DNA of 64,000 nt. It comes from Pseudodesulfovibrio cashew. GTDB lineage: Bacteria > Desulfobacterota > Desulfovibrionia > Desulfovibrionales > Desulfovibrionaceae. The position numbers and the translations under genes are program-made. Location of the stretch: assembly GCF_009762795.1 (NCBI RefSeq), contig NZ_CP046400.1, forward strand, positions 597,501 to 661,500. The letters are read 5' to 3'. The notes under the pieces were generated by a model, which did not search any database, was not told where the DNA came from, and worked only from the letters and a program-made list of their open reading frames with translations. Shown here one piece after another: positions 16,395-24,033 of the stretch (positions are counted from its first letter, which is position 1; every line of letters begins with the position of its first letter).

Positions 16395-18035
16395 ATGTCT
16401 GCACTCCGCGAAATCACCCTCGGACAACTGCTGGACGAAACCGTCGCCAACAACCCGGACACCGAGGCCGTGGTCTATGTGGACCGCGACTTCCGGCTGA
16501 CTTACCGGGAGTTCGGCGAACTGGTGGACACCGTGGCCAAGGGGCTCATGGCCCTGGGCGTGAAAAAGGGCGAAAAGGTGGCCGTCTGGGCCAACAACGT
16601 CCCCTATTGGGTGACCCTGCAATTCGCCACCGCCAAGATCGGCGCGGTCATGCTCACGGTCAACACCCACTACCGCTCCCACGAGCTCAAGTACCTGCTG
16701 GAGAACTCGGAAACCGAGAACCTCTTCCTCATAGGCGAGTATCGTGACCACGACTATCTGAACACCGTCTACGAGCTGATCCCCGAACTCAAGGTTCAGG
16801 AACGGGGCAGGCTCAAGACCAACAAGTTCCCCAAGCTCAAGCGGGTCTTCTACCTCGGCCACGAGAAGCATCGCGGCCTGTACTCCATCCCCGAGCTTCA
16901 GGCCATGGCTTCCATGGTCTCGGACGAGGAGTACAAGGCCCGCCAGGACGAGCTCGACCCGCACGACGTGGTCAACATGCAGTACACCTCGGGTACCACC
17001 GGGTTCCCCAAGGGCGTACAGCTCACCCATTACAACATCGCCAACAACGGCTACTGGATCGGCAAGAACCAGAACTTCCAGCCCGGCGAACGGCTCTGCC
17101 TGACCGTGCCGCTCTTCCACTGCTTCGGCTGCGTGCTCGGCGTGCTCGCCTGCATCAACCACGGCGTGACCATGGTCATCCTGGAGGACTTCGTGCCGCT
17201 GGACGTCATGCTCGCCATCGACCAGGAAAAATGCACTGCGGTCTACGGCGTGCCGACCATGTACATCGCCATCCTCGACCATCCCATGTTCGAGCGCTTC
17301 AACTACTCCTCCCTGCGCACCGGCATCATGGCCGGTTCGCCCTGTCCGGTTGAGGTCATGAAGCGGGTCATGGACAAGATGAACATGAAAGAGATCACCA
17401 TCTGCTACGGCCTGACCGAGTCCAGCCCGGTCATGTCCCAGACCAAGATCGGGGACACCATCCGGCAGATGACCGAAACCGTGGGCGCCGCCATGCCCGA
17501 AGTGGAACTCCGCATCACCGACCCCGAGACAGGCAAGGAATGTCCCGTGGGCACCGTGGGCGAGATCTGCTGCCGGGGCTACAATGTCATGAAGGGGTAC
17601 TACAACAACCCCAAGGGAACCGCCGAAGCCATCGACGAAGACGGCTGGCTGCACTCCGGCGACCTCGGCGTCATGGACGAGGACGGATATCTCACCGTCA
17701 CGGGGCGGCTCAAGGACATGATCATCCGCGGCGGCGAGAATATCTATCCCCGCGAGATCGAGGAGTTCCTGTACACCATGGACGGCGTCCTGGACGTGCA
17801 GGTGGCGGGCGTGCCCAGCGCCAAGTTCGGCGAAGAGGTCGGCGCGTTCATCATCCTCAAGGATGGTGCGGACGTGACCGCCGAGGACGTGATCGACTTC
17901 TGCCGAGGCAGTATCTCCCGCTACAAGATCCCCAAGTACGTGGCCTTTGTCTCCGAGTACCCCATGACGGCCTCGGGCAAGATCCAGAAGTACAAGCTGC
18001 GCGACATGGCCCACGAGATGTGGCCGGACGCGTAG
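16395..18035 (+). CDS. AMP-forming acyl-CoA synthetase (module 1)
   Basis: 546 aa, full length for the ANL superfamily. The P-loop-like AMP motif YTSGTTGFPKG is at 197-207; YGLTESSPV, the YxxGD-type motif (WLHSGDLG), the hinge GRLKDMIIRGGENI and the C-terminal catalytic Lys in TASGKIQKY are all present. It activates a carboxylic acid to acyl-AMP and then acyl-CoA; overall look is of medium/long-chain fatty acid ligases (FadD/YngI-like). Substrate not assignable. Co-transcribed with the XRE-cupin gene 6 bases upstream. Confidence 0.9.
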   Translation: MSALREITLGQLLDETVANNPDTEAVVYVDRDFRLTYREFGELVDTVAKGLMALGVKKGEKVAVWANNVPYWVTLQFATAKIGAVMLTVNTHYRSHELKYLLENSETENLFLIGEYRDHDYLNTVYELIPELKVQERGRLKTNKFPKLKRVFYLGHEKHRGLYSIPELQAMASMVSDEEYKARQDELDPHDVVNMQYTSGTTGFPKGVQLTHYNIANNGYWIGKNQNFQPGERLCLTVPLFHCFGCVLGVLACINHGVTMVILEDFVPLDVMLAIDQEKCTAVYGVPTMYIAILDHPMFERFNYSSLRTGIMAGSPCPVEVMKRVMDKMNMKEITICYGLTESSPVMSQTKIGDTIRQMTETVGAAMPEVELRITDPETGKECPVGTVGEICCRGYNVMKGYYNNPKGTAEAIDEDGWLHSGDLGVMDEDGYLTVTGRLKDMIIRGGENIYPREIEEFLYTMDGVLDVQVAGVPSAKFGEEVGAFIILKDGADVTAEDVIDFCRGSISRYKIPKYVAFVSEYPMTASGKIQKYKLRDMAHEMWPDA

Positions 18036-18051
18036 GAACGTGAAACAAACC

Positions 18052-18075
18052 GGGGACGCCCATACAGGCGTCCCC
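18052..18075 (+). terminator. Terminator-like hairpin after acyl-CoA synthetase 1
   Basis: Perfect 9-bp stem GGGGACGCC / GGCGTCCCC with a 6-base loop, 16 bases after the stop. No clear T-run follows (GTTCCCCC), so it may attenuate rather than fully terminate. Confidence 0.45.
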
Positions 18076-18209
18076 GTTCCCCCTCCCCCGGCCGCCGAGG
18101 AAACAGAGGGCAAAGCGACAAGACTGGCGGCGAATGGATGCGCAGGCCCCATCCGGGAACCCGGGCCCGCGCACCGCAAAACCTGTTTGCGAGCAAGTTG
18201 GAGGCTCAA

Positions 18210-18758
18210 ATGGAACAGTACAAGGATATCGCGCCCCGCCTGATCGGCGTGCGCGAAGGCATCGGCTGGACAGTGGAGGAAATGGCCGACCTGCTCGGCG
18301 TGTCCGCTGAGAAGGTGACCCAATACGAGTCCGGGACCGAAGAAATTCCGGTGGGCTACCTGCTGGACGTCTCCCGGCTCTGCCGGGTGGACCTGACCAC
18401 CCTTATCTCCGGGCGTGAACCCCACCTCAAGTCCTACTCCCTGGTGCGCAAGAGCGAAGGATTCTCTGTGGACCGGCGCAAGGACTACGACTACAAGTCC
18501 CTGGGCTACAAGTTCGCGGGCCGCGAGATGGAGCCCTTCCTGATCACCGTGCCGCCCAAGTCCGGCGATGACATGGCCGAGACCAGCCACCGGGGCCAGG
18601 AGTTCATCTACGTCCTCGAAGGACGGCTGGAAGTCCGCCTGGCGGGCGAACCGCTCATCGTCGAAGCCGGAGACTCCCTCTATTTCAACTCGGAAACGCC
18701 CCACGCCCTGCGCGGCCTGGACGGCAAGGACGTCAAGTTCCTCGACGTGATTCTATAG
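18210..18758 (+). CDS. XRE-family regulator with C-terminal cupin domain (module 2)
   Basis: 182 aa. XRE-type helix-turn-helix (about 9-65; VEEMADLLGVSAEKVTQYE) and cupin (about 115-180; SHRGQEFIYVLEGRLEVRL, EAGDSLYFNSETPHAL). ATG 18210 is chosen for the TTGGAGG ribosome site 6 bases upstream; the frame is open further but without coding character. Same architecture and same position relative to an acyl-CoA synthetase as the gene at 15828, though the two proteins are clearly diverged outside the cupin motifs. Confidence 0.9.
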   Translation: MEQYKDIAPRLIGVREGIGWTVEEMADLLGVSAEKVTQYESGTEEIPVGYLLDVSRLCRVDLTTLISGREPHLKSYSLVRKSEGFSVDRRKDYDYKSLGYKFAGREMEPFLITVPPKSGDDMAETSHRGQEFIYVLEGRLEVRLAGEPLIVEAGDSLYFNSETPHALRGLDGKDVKFLDVIL

Positions 18759-18852
18759 GGCCGGACAGCTCGCCAGCGTCCCGCCCGAACCAAGTGTGCC
18801 GGTTCGTTACCAACATTCAGACATACCAACACGGAATCACGGAGTAAAACCC

Positions 18853-20487
18853 ATGCTCGTCAAGGAACAATACGACAACTACGAGGACTTCTGCCGCCGC
18901 TACAAACCCGAAGCGCCGGCCAACTTCAACTTCGCCTACGACTTTCTGGACAAGGCCGACCCGGACAAGCTCGCCCTTGTCCACCTGGACGACGACGGCA
19001 ACCGCCGCGAGTTCACCTACGGCTTCTTTCAGGAGCGCTCTGCCAGGCTGGCCAACGCCCTCATGGCCAAGGGCGTCAAGAAGGGCGACCGGGTCATGCT
19101 CGTGCTCTACCGCCGCGTGGAGTACTGGACCGTCATGCTCGCCATGCACCGCATCGGCGCGCTGCCCATCCCCTCCCCGTCCCTGCTGACCAGAAAGGAC
19201 ATCACCCAGCGCGTCAACTACGCGGGCATCTCCGCCATCATCTGCGAAGACTCCATCTGCGAACGCGTGGATGAGGCCAAGGGCGACTGCGAGGGACTGA
19301 AGATCTTCGTCCAGGTAGACGGTGAGACCAACGACGGCTGGCTCGGCTACGAAGCCCTGCTGGCCGAAGGGGACGCCTCCTGCCCGCGCACGGACGCCAC
19401 CCCCTGCGGCAGTGATCCCATGGTCATCTTCTTCTCGTCCGGCACCACCGGCCTGCCCAAGATGGTCATGCACACCTTCGACTACCCCTGCTCCCACTTC
19501 ACCACGGGCGCGCACTGGCACGACCTGGAGGACGGCGACCTGCACCTGACCCTGTCCGACACGGGCTGGGCCAAGTCGGTCTGGGGCAAGTTCTACGGCC
19601 AGTGGATGGCCGGCGGCGCGGTCTTCGTCTGGGATTTCCGGGGCAAGTTCGAACCCGCCGAGCTGCTTCGGATCATGGCCGAAAACAAGATCACCACCTT
19701 CTGCGCCCCGCCCACGGTCTACCGCTTCCTGGTCCGCGAGGAGCTCACCAAGTACGACCTGTCCGGCCTGCGCCACTGCACCACGGCGGGCGAACTGCTC
19801 AACGACTCGGTCTTCCACGCCTGGCAAAAGGCCTTCGACATGCCCATCTACGAGGGCTATGGCCAGACCGAGACAACCCTCCAGGTGGGCACCTTCAAGT
19901 TCATGACTCCCAAGCCCGGCTCCATCGGCAAGCCCGTGCCCGGCTGGGATATCGCGCTCCTCGACGAAGAGGGCAACGAAGTGCCCCAGGGCGAGGAAGG
20001 CGAAATCTGCATCCGCATCGACAAGCCGGTCCTCGGCCTGTTCGACTCCTACATGGATGAGCCCGAGAAGACCGCCGCGGTCAAGTTCGACGGCTGGTAC
20101 CACACCGGCGACAAGGCCTGGGCCGACGAGGACGGCTACCTCTGGTTCATGGGCCGCACCGACGACCTGATCAAGTCGTCCGGCTACCGCATCGGCCCCT
20201 TTGAGGTCGAGTCCGCCCTGGTCGCCCACGAGGCGGTCATCGAGGCGGCGGTCACCGGCGTGCCCGACGACGTGCGCGGCCAACTGGTCAAGGCCACCGT
20301 GGTCCTGGCCCCCGGCTACGAGGGCAACGAAGAGCTGACCAAGGCCCTCCAGGCCTTTGTCCGCGAGCTTACTGCGCCCTACAAGTACCCGCGCATCATC
20401 GAGTATGTGAGTGAGTTGCCCAAGACCATCTCCGGCAAGATCAAACGCAAGGACATCCGCGAGGCCGACCTGAAGAAAATGGCCTAA
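18853..20487 (+). CDS. AMP-forming acyl-CoA synthetase (module 2, ACSM-like)
   Basis: 544 aa. AMP-binding motif FFSSGTTGLPK at 193-203, LSDTGWAKSVWGKFYGQW typical of the acetyl-/medium-chain acyl-CoA synthetase branch, YGQTET, WYHTGDKA, the hinge GRTDDLIKSSGYRIGPFEVE and the C-terminal Lys in TISGKIKRKD. Likely activates a medium-chain, branched or aromatic acid. ATG 18853 has GGAG 8 bases upstream. It is not a recent duplicate of the ligase at 16395; the two belong to different branches of the superfamily. Confidence 0.9.
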   Translation: MLVKEQYDNYEDFCRRYKPEAPANFNFAYDFLDKADPDKLALVHLDDDGNRREFTYGFFQERSARLANALMAKGVKKGDRVMLVLYRRVEYWTVMLAMHRIGALPIPSPSLLTRKDITQRVNYAGISAIICEDSICERVDEAKGDCEGLKIFVQVDGETNDGWLGYEALLAEGDASCPRTDATPCGSDPMVIFFSSGTTGLPKMVMHTFDYPCSHFTTGAHWHDLEDGDLHLTLSDTGWAKSVWGKFYGQWMAGGAVFVWDFRGKFEPAELLRIMAENKITTFCAPPTVYRFLVREELTKYDLSGLRHCTTAGELLNDSVFHAWQKAFDMPIYEGYGQTETTLQVGTFKFMTPKPGSIGKPVPGWDIALLDEEGNEVPQGEEGEICIRIDKPVLGLFDSYMDEPEKTAAVKFDGWYHTGDKAWADEDGYLWFMGRTDDLIKSSGYRIGPFEVESALVAHEAVIEAAVTGVPDDVRGQLVKATVVLAPGYEGNEELTKALQAFVRELTAPYKYPRIIEYVSELPKTISGKIKRKDIREADLKKMA

Positions 20488-20507
20488 CGAAATAGGTGAG
20501 AATGAAG

Positions 20508-20547
20508 AGCCCGGCCCGCCGTCGATACGGTGTGGCCGGGCTTTTTT
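20508..20547 (+). terminator. Intrinsic terminator after acyl-CoA synthetase 2
   Basis: Perfect 9-bp stem AGCCCGGCC / GGCCGGGCT with an AT-containing loop and six T residues, 20 bases after the stop codon. Confidence 0.9.
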
Positions 20548-20727
20548 GCGCCTGCGGCGCGGCCGGAGAGTCAGTGTTGGGGCCGGCGGCCCCTCGCTTC
20601 CGGGTTCGTGCCTGTGGCGCAAAAAGAGCCGGTGTTGGAGCGTGCCGCTCCTCCCCCTCCGGGAATCGCGCTTGCAGCGCGAGAGAGCCGGGTTTGGGAG
20701 CTGCGCTCCCAAAAGCCCTCCATGCCC
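20548..20727. repeat. Three tandem copies of a 60-bp double-hairpin repeat
   Basis: Units start at 20548, 20608 and 20668, exactly 60 bp apart. Each contains two small stem-loops. Stem A: GCGCC/GGCGC, GTGCC/GGCGC, GCGCT/AGCGC. Stem B: GGGGCC/GGCCCC, GGAGC/GCTCC, GGGAGC/GCTCCC. The loop-closing pairs change on both sides, so the fold is kept while the sequence drifts. Confidence 0.75.
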
Positions 20728-20741
20728 TCCCGGCGGGGTCC

Positions 20742-20767
20742 ATTTCTTTTGCTGCGCCAAAAGAAAT
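20742..20767. repeat. Perfect 10-bp inverted repeat
   Basis: ATTTCTTTTG / CAAAAGAAAT with a 6-base spacer. Lies just after the 60-bp tandem repeat; function unknown. Confidence 0.7.
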
Positions 20768-21309
20768 AGACGAAAGAAAAGGCGCTTGGAGTGGTATCCC
20801 CGCCCCGGAGCTCCCGGACAAGAATCTCATCCAACCCGGTCGGCTCCGGACTTCGTTGAGTGGCGCGCACTGCCAGTTTTATCGTGCGGAGGCCGTCCCG
20901 CTCCGTGCGGGTTCCGACAAAAGAGCCGCCGCCCGGCTTGGTGAGCTTCTAGGCCCGTGAGCAAGGGGCTCAGGGCGGACCTCCGAAGGGAAGTCGAAGA
21001 GCCGAATGGCTTCTTTCCTATTTGTACAGAGGGGCTAGCCCAACTTGGCGAACCAAGGGCAGTCACCCGTATTACGTAGTTGGGCGCTAACCCGATCGGT
21101 CGGACAAAGACCGCTTGCCCCATCCGGCAAGTTACCAATCACCCAGGCAGCGACCGGTCATCGAGCTCGGGGCTTAGAGCCGCTTGCACACGGCTGAAGA
21201 GCAGCCCGAAGCGCGCCTGCCCGCAGGCTTTCGCTTTTCGGGCAGCGAAAGCCGTGTTCGGCTCTTAGGCCAGAGATCGCGCTGCAGCACAAAAAAAGAG
21301 CGACTTTTG

Positions 21310-21341
21310 CTTACTTTTGGGCGCTCCGGTCCAAAAGTAAG
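21310..21341. repeat. Perfect 11-bp inverted repeat
   Basis: CTTACTTTTGG / CCAAAAGTAAG with a 10-base spacer, immediately followed by a second hairpin (TCGGCCC-GAAA-GGGCCGA, 21342-21359). Resembles dispersed intergenic repeats rather than a gene-specific site. Confidence 0.7.
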
Positions 21342-21378
21342 TCGGCCCGAAAGGGCCGAAACCCTTCATCCATCAATC

Positions 21379-21395
21379 GCCGCCTAAGAGGCGGC
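21379..21395. terminator. Small hairpin, possible terminator
   Basis: GCCGCCT-AAG-AGGCGGC followed by TTCCTTAT on the plus strand. It could end any transcript from the repeat region. Confidence 0.35.
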
Positions 21396-21428
21396 TTCCT
21401 TATCTCTTCTCAGCACCTCAAAGCAGAA

Positions 21429-21454
21429 CGGCCCGGCAATTTCTTGCCGGGCCG
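21429..21454 (-). terminator. Hairpin downstream of flgE, probable terminator
   Basis: Perfect 11-bp stem CGGCCCGGCAA / TTGCCGGGCCG with TTTC loop, about 87 bases past the flgE stop. No strong T-run on the minus strand, so efficiency is uncertain. Confidence 0.5.
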
Positions 21455-21540
21455 CCTGCTTTCGATGTCCCGCGCTGGTCAGACGCGGAACGCTTGGAGA
21501 AGGAGTCTTTCAGTATGGGTTACTTAAGACCTCTATTGAC

Positions 21541-23226
21541 TTAACGCTTCATGGCGATAACTTCGCCGAGCATGGAGTCCGTTGTCGTGATGACCTTGGT
21601 GTTGGCCTGGAAACCGCGCTGTGTGGTGATCATGCGCACGAATTCCGTTGCCATATCCACGTTGGACATCTCCAGGGCGTTGCCGTCGATGGTGCCCTTG
21701 CCCGCGGACCCGGCCTGACCGGTCAATGCCGGTCCCGACTCGTTGGTCTGCGAGAAGAGGTTGCCGCCTTCCCGGCGCAGCCCGTGCTGGTTGGTGAACG
21801 TGGCAAGGGTGATTGCATAGAGTTCAAGCACCTGGCCGTTGGAATAGTTGCCGGACAGGATGCCGTCGCGGTTGACGGACACGTTCTGCAGGATGCCTGC
21901 GGAGTAGCCGTCCTGGCTCTGGAACAGGGTGGAAGAACCGCCGGTGTCGTAGGACTGGGTTGCCAGCGCGCTGACGGACGGCGACTTGAAGTTGGGCAGC
22001 CAGCCGGAGTTACTGATGTAGGACAACTGAGAGGCAGCGGCGGTGGTGGGCAGAGTGCCGAGAGCGGCGTCCCAACCCTTGGAGATGGCGCCGGAGCCAT
22101 CACTGGACAGGTCCTTGTTGATCAGGCCGAAGTCAACCTGGATGGGCGAGGCGTTGACCGCCTCCGCCGTGCTGGCGTTGGACTTGCCCAGGAAGTTGGC
22201 GGTCATGACCGGGTAGCCGCTGGTGGAAAAGTCCGCCAGGGTCCAGTTATCCAGGTCCTTGACGCCGCCGTATGCGCCGCCGTTACTCTTGAGCGTATAG
22301 GCGGACATGCCGGAGAGCTGCCCCGAGGTGAAGGTCAGGGTGCCGATCATGAGCACGCCCGCCGCGCTGGTCAGTCCCTGGCCGATGCTGGTCGTGTTGC
22401 CGTTTGCTCCAGAGAGCATGCGGTGATCCGCTGTAGGATCGACGGTGGCCATGAATTCCCAGACCGTATCGCCGCCCGCGTTGCTCAAGGCGACCTGGTC
22501 GAAGTAGAAAGTCAGGTTGTGGGCGGTGCCGATGTCATCATAGACCTTCAGGGTGGTCGAATACCCGTACAGGGTGGAGGCCAGCGGAGTGTCGGCCGAG
22601 CCGTCCCAATTCTGGAACATGGCAAAGTACGGGTTGGTCGAGGACACCGAGTTATCCGGGGAGGACGGGTCCAGGTTGGTAACGATGGACACGCTGCTGG
22701 TCGCCTTGGGCGGCGACTGGAAATTCTCCAGGCGAATGTCGGTGGGCACACCGATGATGCGCGTGGAAGAGGCGGAGCTCGACGTGTTCGAGCTGGTGGT
22801 GGACACCGTGGTCGAGGACTGCTCCACTTCCCATCCCTGGAGCACGTAGCCGTGGGGATCGGTCAGGTAGCCGTCGCTGTCGAAACGGAAGTTGCCCGCC
22901 CTGGTGTAGAAGGTGTCCTCCTCACCCGCCGGTGAGACGATGAAAAATCCGTTGCCCGAAATGGCCATGTCCGTGGACTCGGTGGAGTTCTCGAAGGACC
23001 CCTGGCCGTAGTCGGAATAAATGGACGACACGCGCGCGCCGCGACCCACCTGGCCCACGCCGTTGACCGTGGCGTAGTCCTGGCTGAGCAGGTCCTCGAA
23101 GTACATGCGCGAACCCTTGAATCCGGTGGTGTTGACGTTGGCGAGGTTGTTGCCGATGACCGTCATTCTTTCGGAATGCACCGTCAGGCCGGTGATGCCC
23201 GAATACAATGATGCTCCTAAACCCAT
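21541..23226 (-). CDS. flgE: Flagellar hook protein
   Basis: 561 aa, longer than the ~400-aa enteric FlgE because of an extra central domain, as is common in Desulfovibrio. N-terminal MGLGASLYSGITGL...NNLANVNTTGFKGSR and C-terminal LEMSNVDMATEFVRMITTQRGFQANTKVI are the conserved flagellar rod/hook coiled-coil ends; SGNGFFIV and LTDPHGYVLQGW mark the FlgE/F/G body. Start placed at 23226 since AGGAGGT lies 7 bases upstream and the family begins MGLG...; an upstream ATG at 23250 is less likely. Last gene of fliK-flgD-flgE. Confidence 0.95.
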   Translation of the reverse strand: MGLGASLYSGITGLTVHSERMTVIGNNLANVNTTGFKGSRMYFEDLLSQDYATVNGVGQVGRGARVSSIYSDYGQGSFENSTESTDMAISGNGFFIVSPAGEEDTFYTRAGNFRFDSDGYLTDPHGYVLQGWEVEQSSTTVSTTSSNTSSSASSTRIIGVPTDIRLENFQSPPKATSSVSIVTNLDPSSPDNSVSSTNPYFAMFQNWDGSADTPLASTLYGYSTTLKVYDDIGTAHNLTFYFDQVALSNAGGDTVWEFMATVDPTADHRMLSGANGNTTSIGQGLTSAAGVLMIGTLTFTSGQLSGMSAYTLKSNGGAYGGVKDLDNWTLADFSTSGYPVMTANFLGKSNASTAEAVNASPIQVDFGLINKDLSSDGSGAISKGWDAALGTLPTTAAASQLSYISNSGWLPNFKSPSVSALATQSYDTGGSSTLFQSQDGYSAGILQNVSVNRDGILSGNYSNGQVLELYAITLATFTNQHGLRREGGNLFSQTNESGPALTGQAGSAGKGTIDGNALEMSNVDMATEFVRMITTQRGFQANTKVITTTDSMLGEVIAMKR

Positions 23227-23292
23227 AATGACCTCCTGTATCTTCTCCAAGATCCCGGGCGTTTCCGCCCGGTGAAAATGCGCGGTTGGCGG

Positions 23293-24021
23293 TTACTGTT
23301 CTTCCGTGGTTTCCTCGGCTTCGACGACCTCGCTGCTGCCGGGGTCCACGACTTCCGTGATGTTCTCGAAACTCAGGAAACGACCGTCCTTGAGGCGCAG
23401 GTACTGGGTCCCGCTCTCGTTGACCACGGCATCGACCGTTCCCGAGACTTCGGTCTGGATCATGACGGCCTTGCCGTCCGCGTCCGTGCCGAGGATGCCG
23501 ATGCCGTATTGACCGTCCGGCAGCGATTCCCCGGCCTCGTTCTTGCCGTCCCACTCGTACTGGTAGGAACCGGCTTCCTTGCTTCCCAACTCCACAGTGC
23601 GCACGATGGCCCCTTCGGAGTCGTAAATATTCATCATGATGGCCGAAACCGTCTCGCCCATACCGTAGTAGATGGAGGACACGTTGCCGTCATTGATGGA
23701 AATCTTGTAGCCCTCGGCCTTGACCTCCTTGCCGATGAAGCTGACCGCGGTGAGCATGTCGTCCTTGGTCATGGTATCGCCCAGGCTCTTGACGTTCTCA
23801 TTGATGTTGGTGAGCTGCTCCAGGGAGGAGAACTCGGCCAACTGGGAGGTCATCTCCGTGTCTTCCATGGGGCTCAGGGGGTCCTGGTGGGTAAGTTGCG
23901 CCACCAGAATAGTCAGGAAATCGTCCTGATCCAGGCTGGTCTTGTGCTCTGGCGTGTTGGAGGCCGCGAGTCGCGACTCCTGCTGGCCGAGTATGCTTCC
24001 GGTGCTGTCAATGTAACCCAT
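23293..24021 (-). CDS. flgD: Flagellar hook assembly scaffolding protein
   Basis: 242 aa. FlgD caps the growing hook and is lost when FlgK is added. The N-terminal LDQDDFLTILVAQLTHQDPLSPMEDTEM fragment is the conserved FlgD motif (DFLxLLxxQLxxQDPLxP); a FlgD Ig-like/tudor body follows (YQYEWDGKNEAGESLPDGQY). The extreme C-terminus is acidic (VVEAEETTEEQ). GAGGT ribosome site; 12 bases after the fliK stop. Confidence 0.95.
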   Translation of the reverse strand: MGYIDSTGSILGQQESRLAASNTPEHKTSLDQDDFLTILVAQLTHQDPLSPMEDTEMTSQLAEFSSLEQLTNINENVKSLGDTMTKDDMLTAVSFIGKEVKAEGYKISINDGNVSSIYYGMGETVSAIMMNIYDSEGAIVRTVELGSKEAGSYQYEWDGKNEAGESLPDGQYGIGILGTDADGKAVMIQTEVSGTVDAVVNESGTQYLRLKDGRFLSFENITEVVDPGSSEVVEAEETTEEQ

Positions 24022-24033
24022 GATAGACCTCGC

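Larger units (their letters stand above)
20488..21540. other. 1-kb non-coding, hairpin-rich region
   Basis: Apart from the terminators and repeats listed separately, no gene is supported here. Several frames stay open because of high GC but have no domain, no ribosome site and low-complexity composition. The part 20770-21300 has no structure I can identify; it does not match tmRNA, RNase P RNA, SRP RNA or tRNA signatures. Confidence 0.6.

Noticed and set aside
15957-18704. Very long open frame antisense to the first XRE-cupin/ligase module
   Set aside because: It has the Gly/His/Val/Asp-rich composition of an antisense shadow, no domain, and overlaps well-supported genes.
18210-18758. Toxin-antitoxin reading of the XRE-type proteins
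   Set aside because: The C-terminal cupin domain and the partner ligase genes do not fit a toxin-antitoxin pair.
20496-20960. Open frame in the hairpin-rich region after the second ligase
   Set aside because: It translates the terminator and the 60-bp repeat and has no ribosome site; length is explained by GC content.
20827-21138. Minus-strand open frame in the same region
   Set aside because: No domain, no ribosome site, unusual composition.
20900-21200. Possible RNase P or tmRNA gene
   Set aside because: The conserved RNase P block (GAGGAAAGTCC type) and a tRNA-like end are missing.
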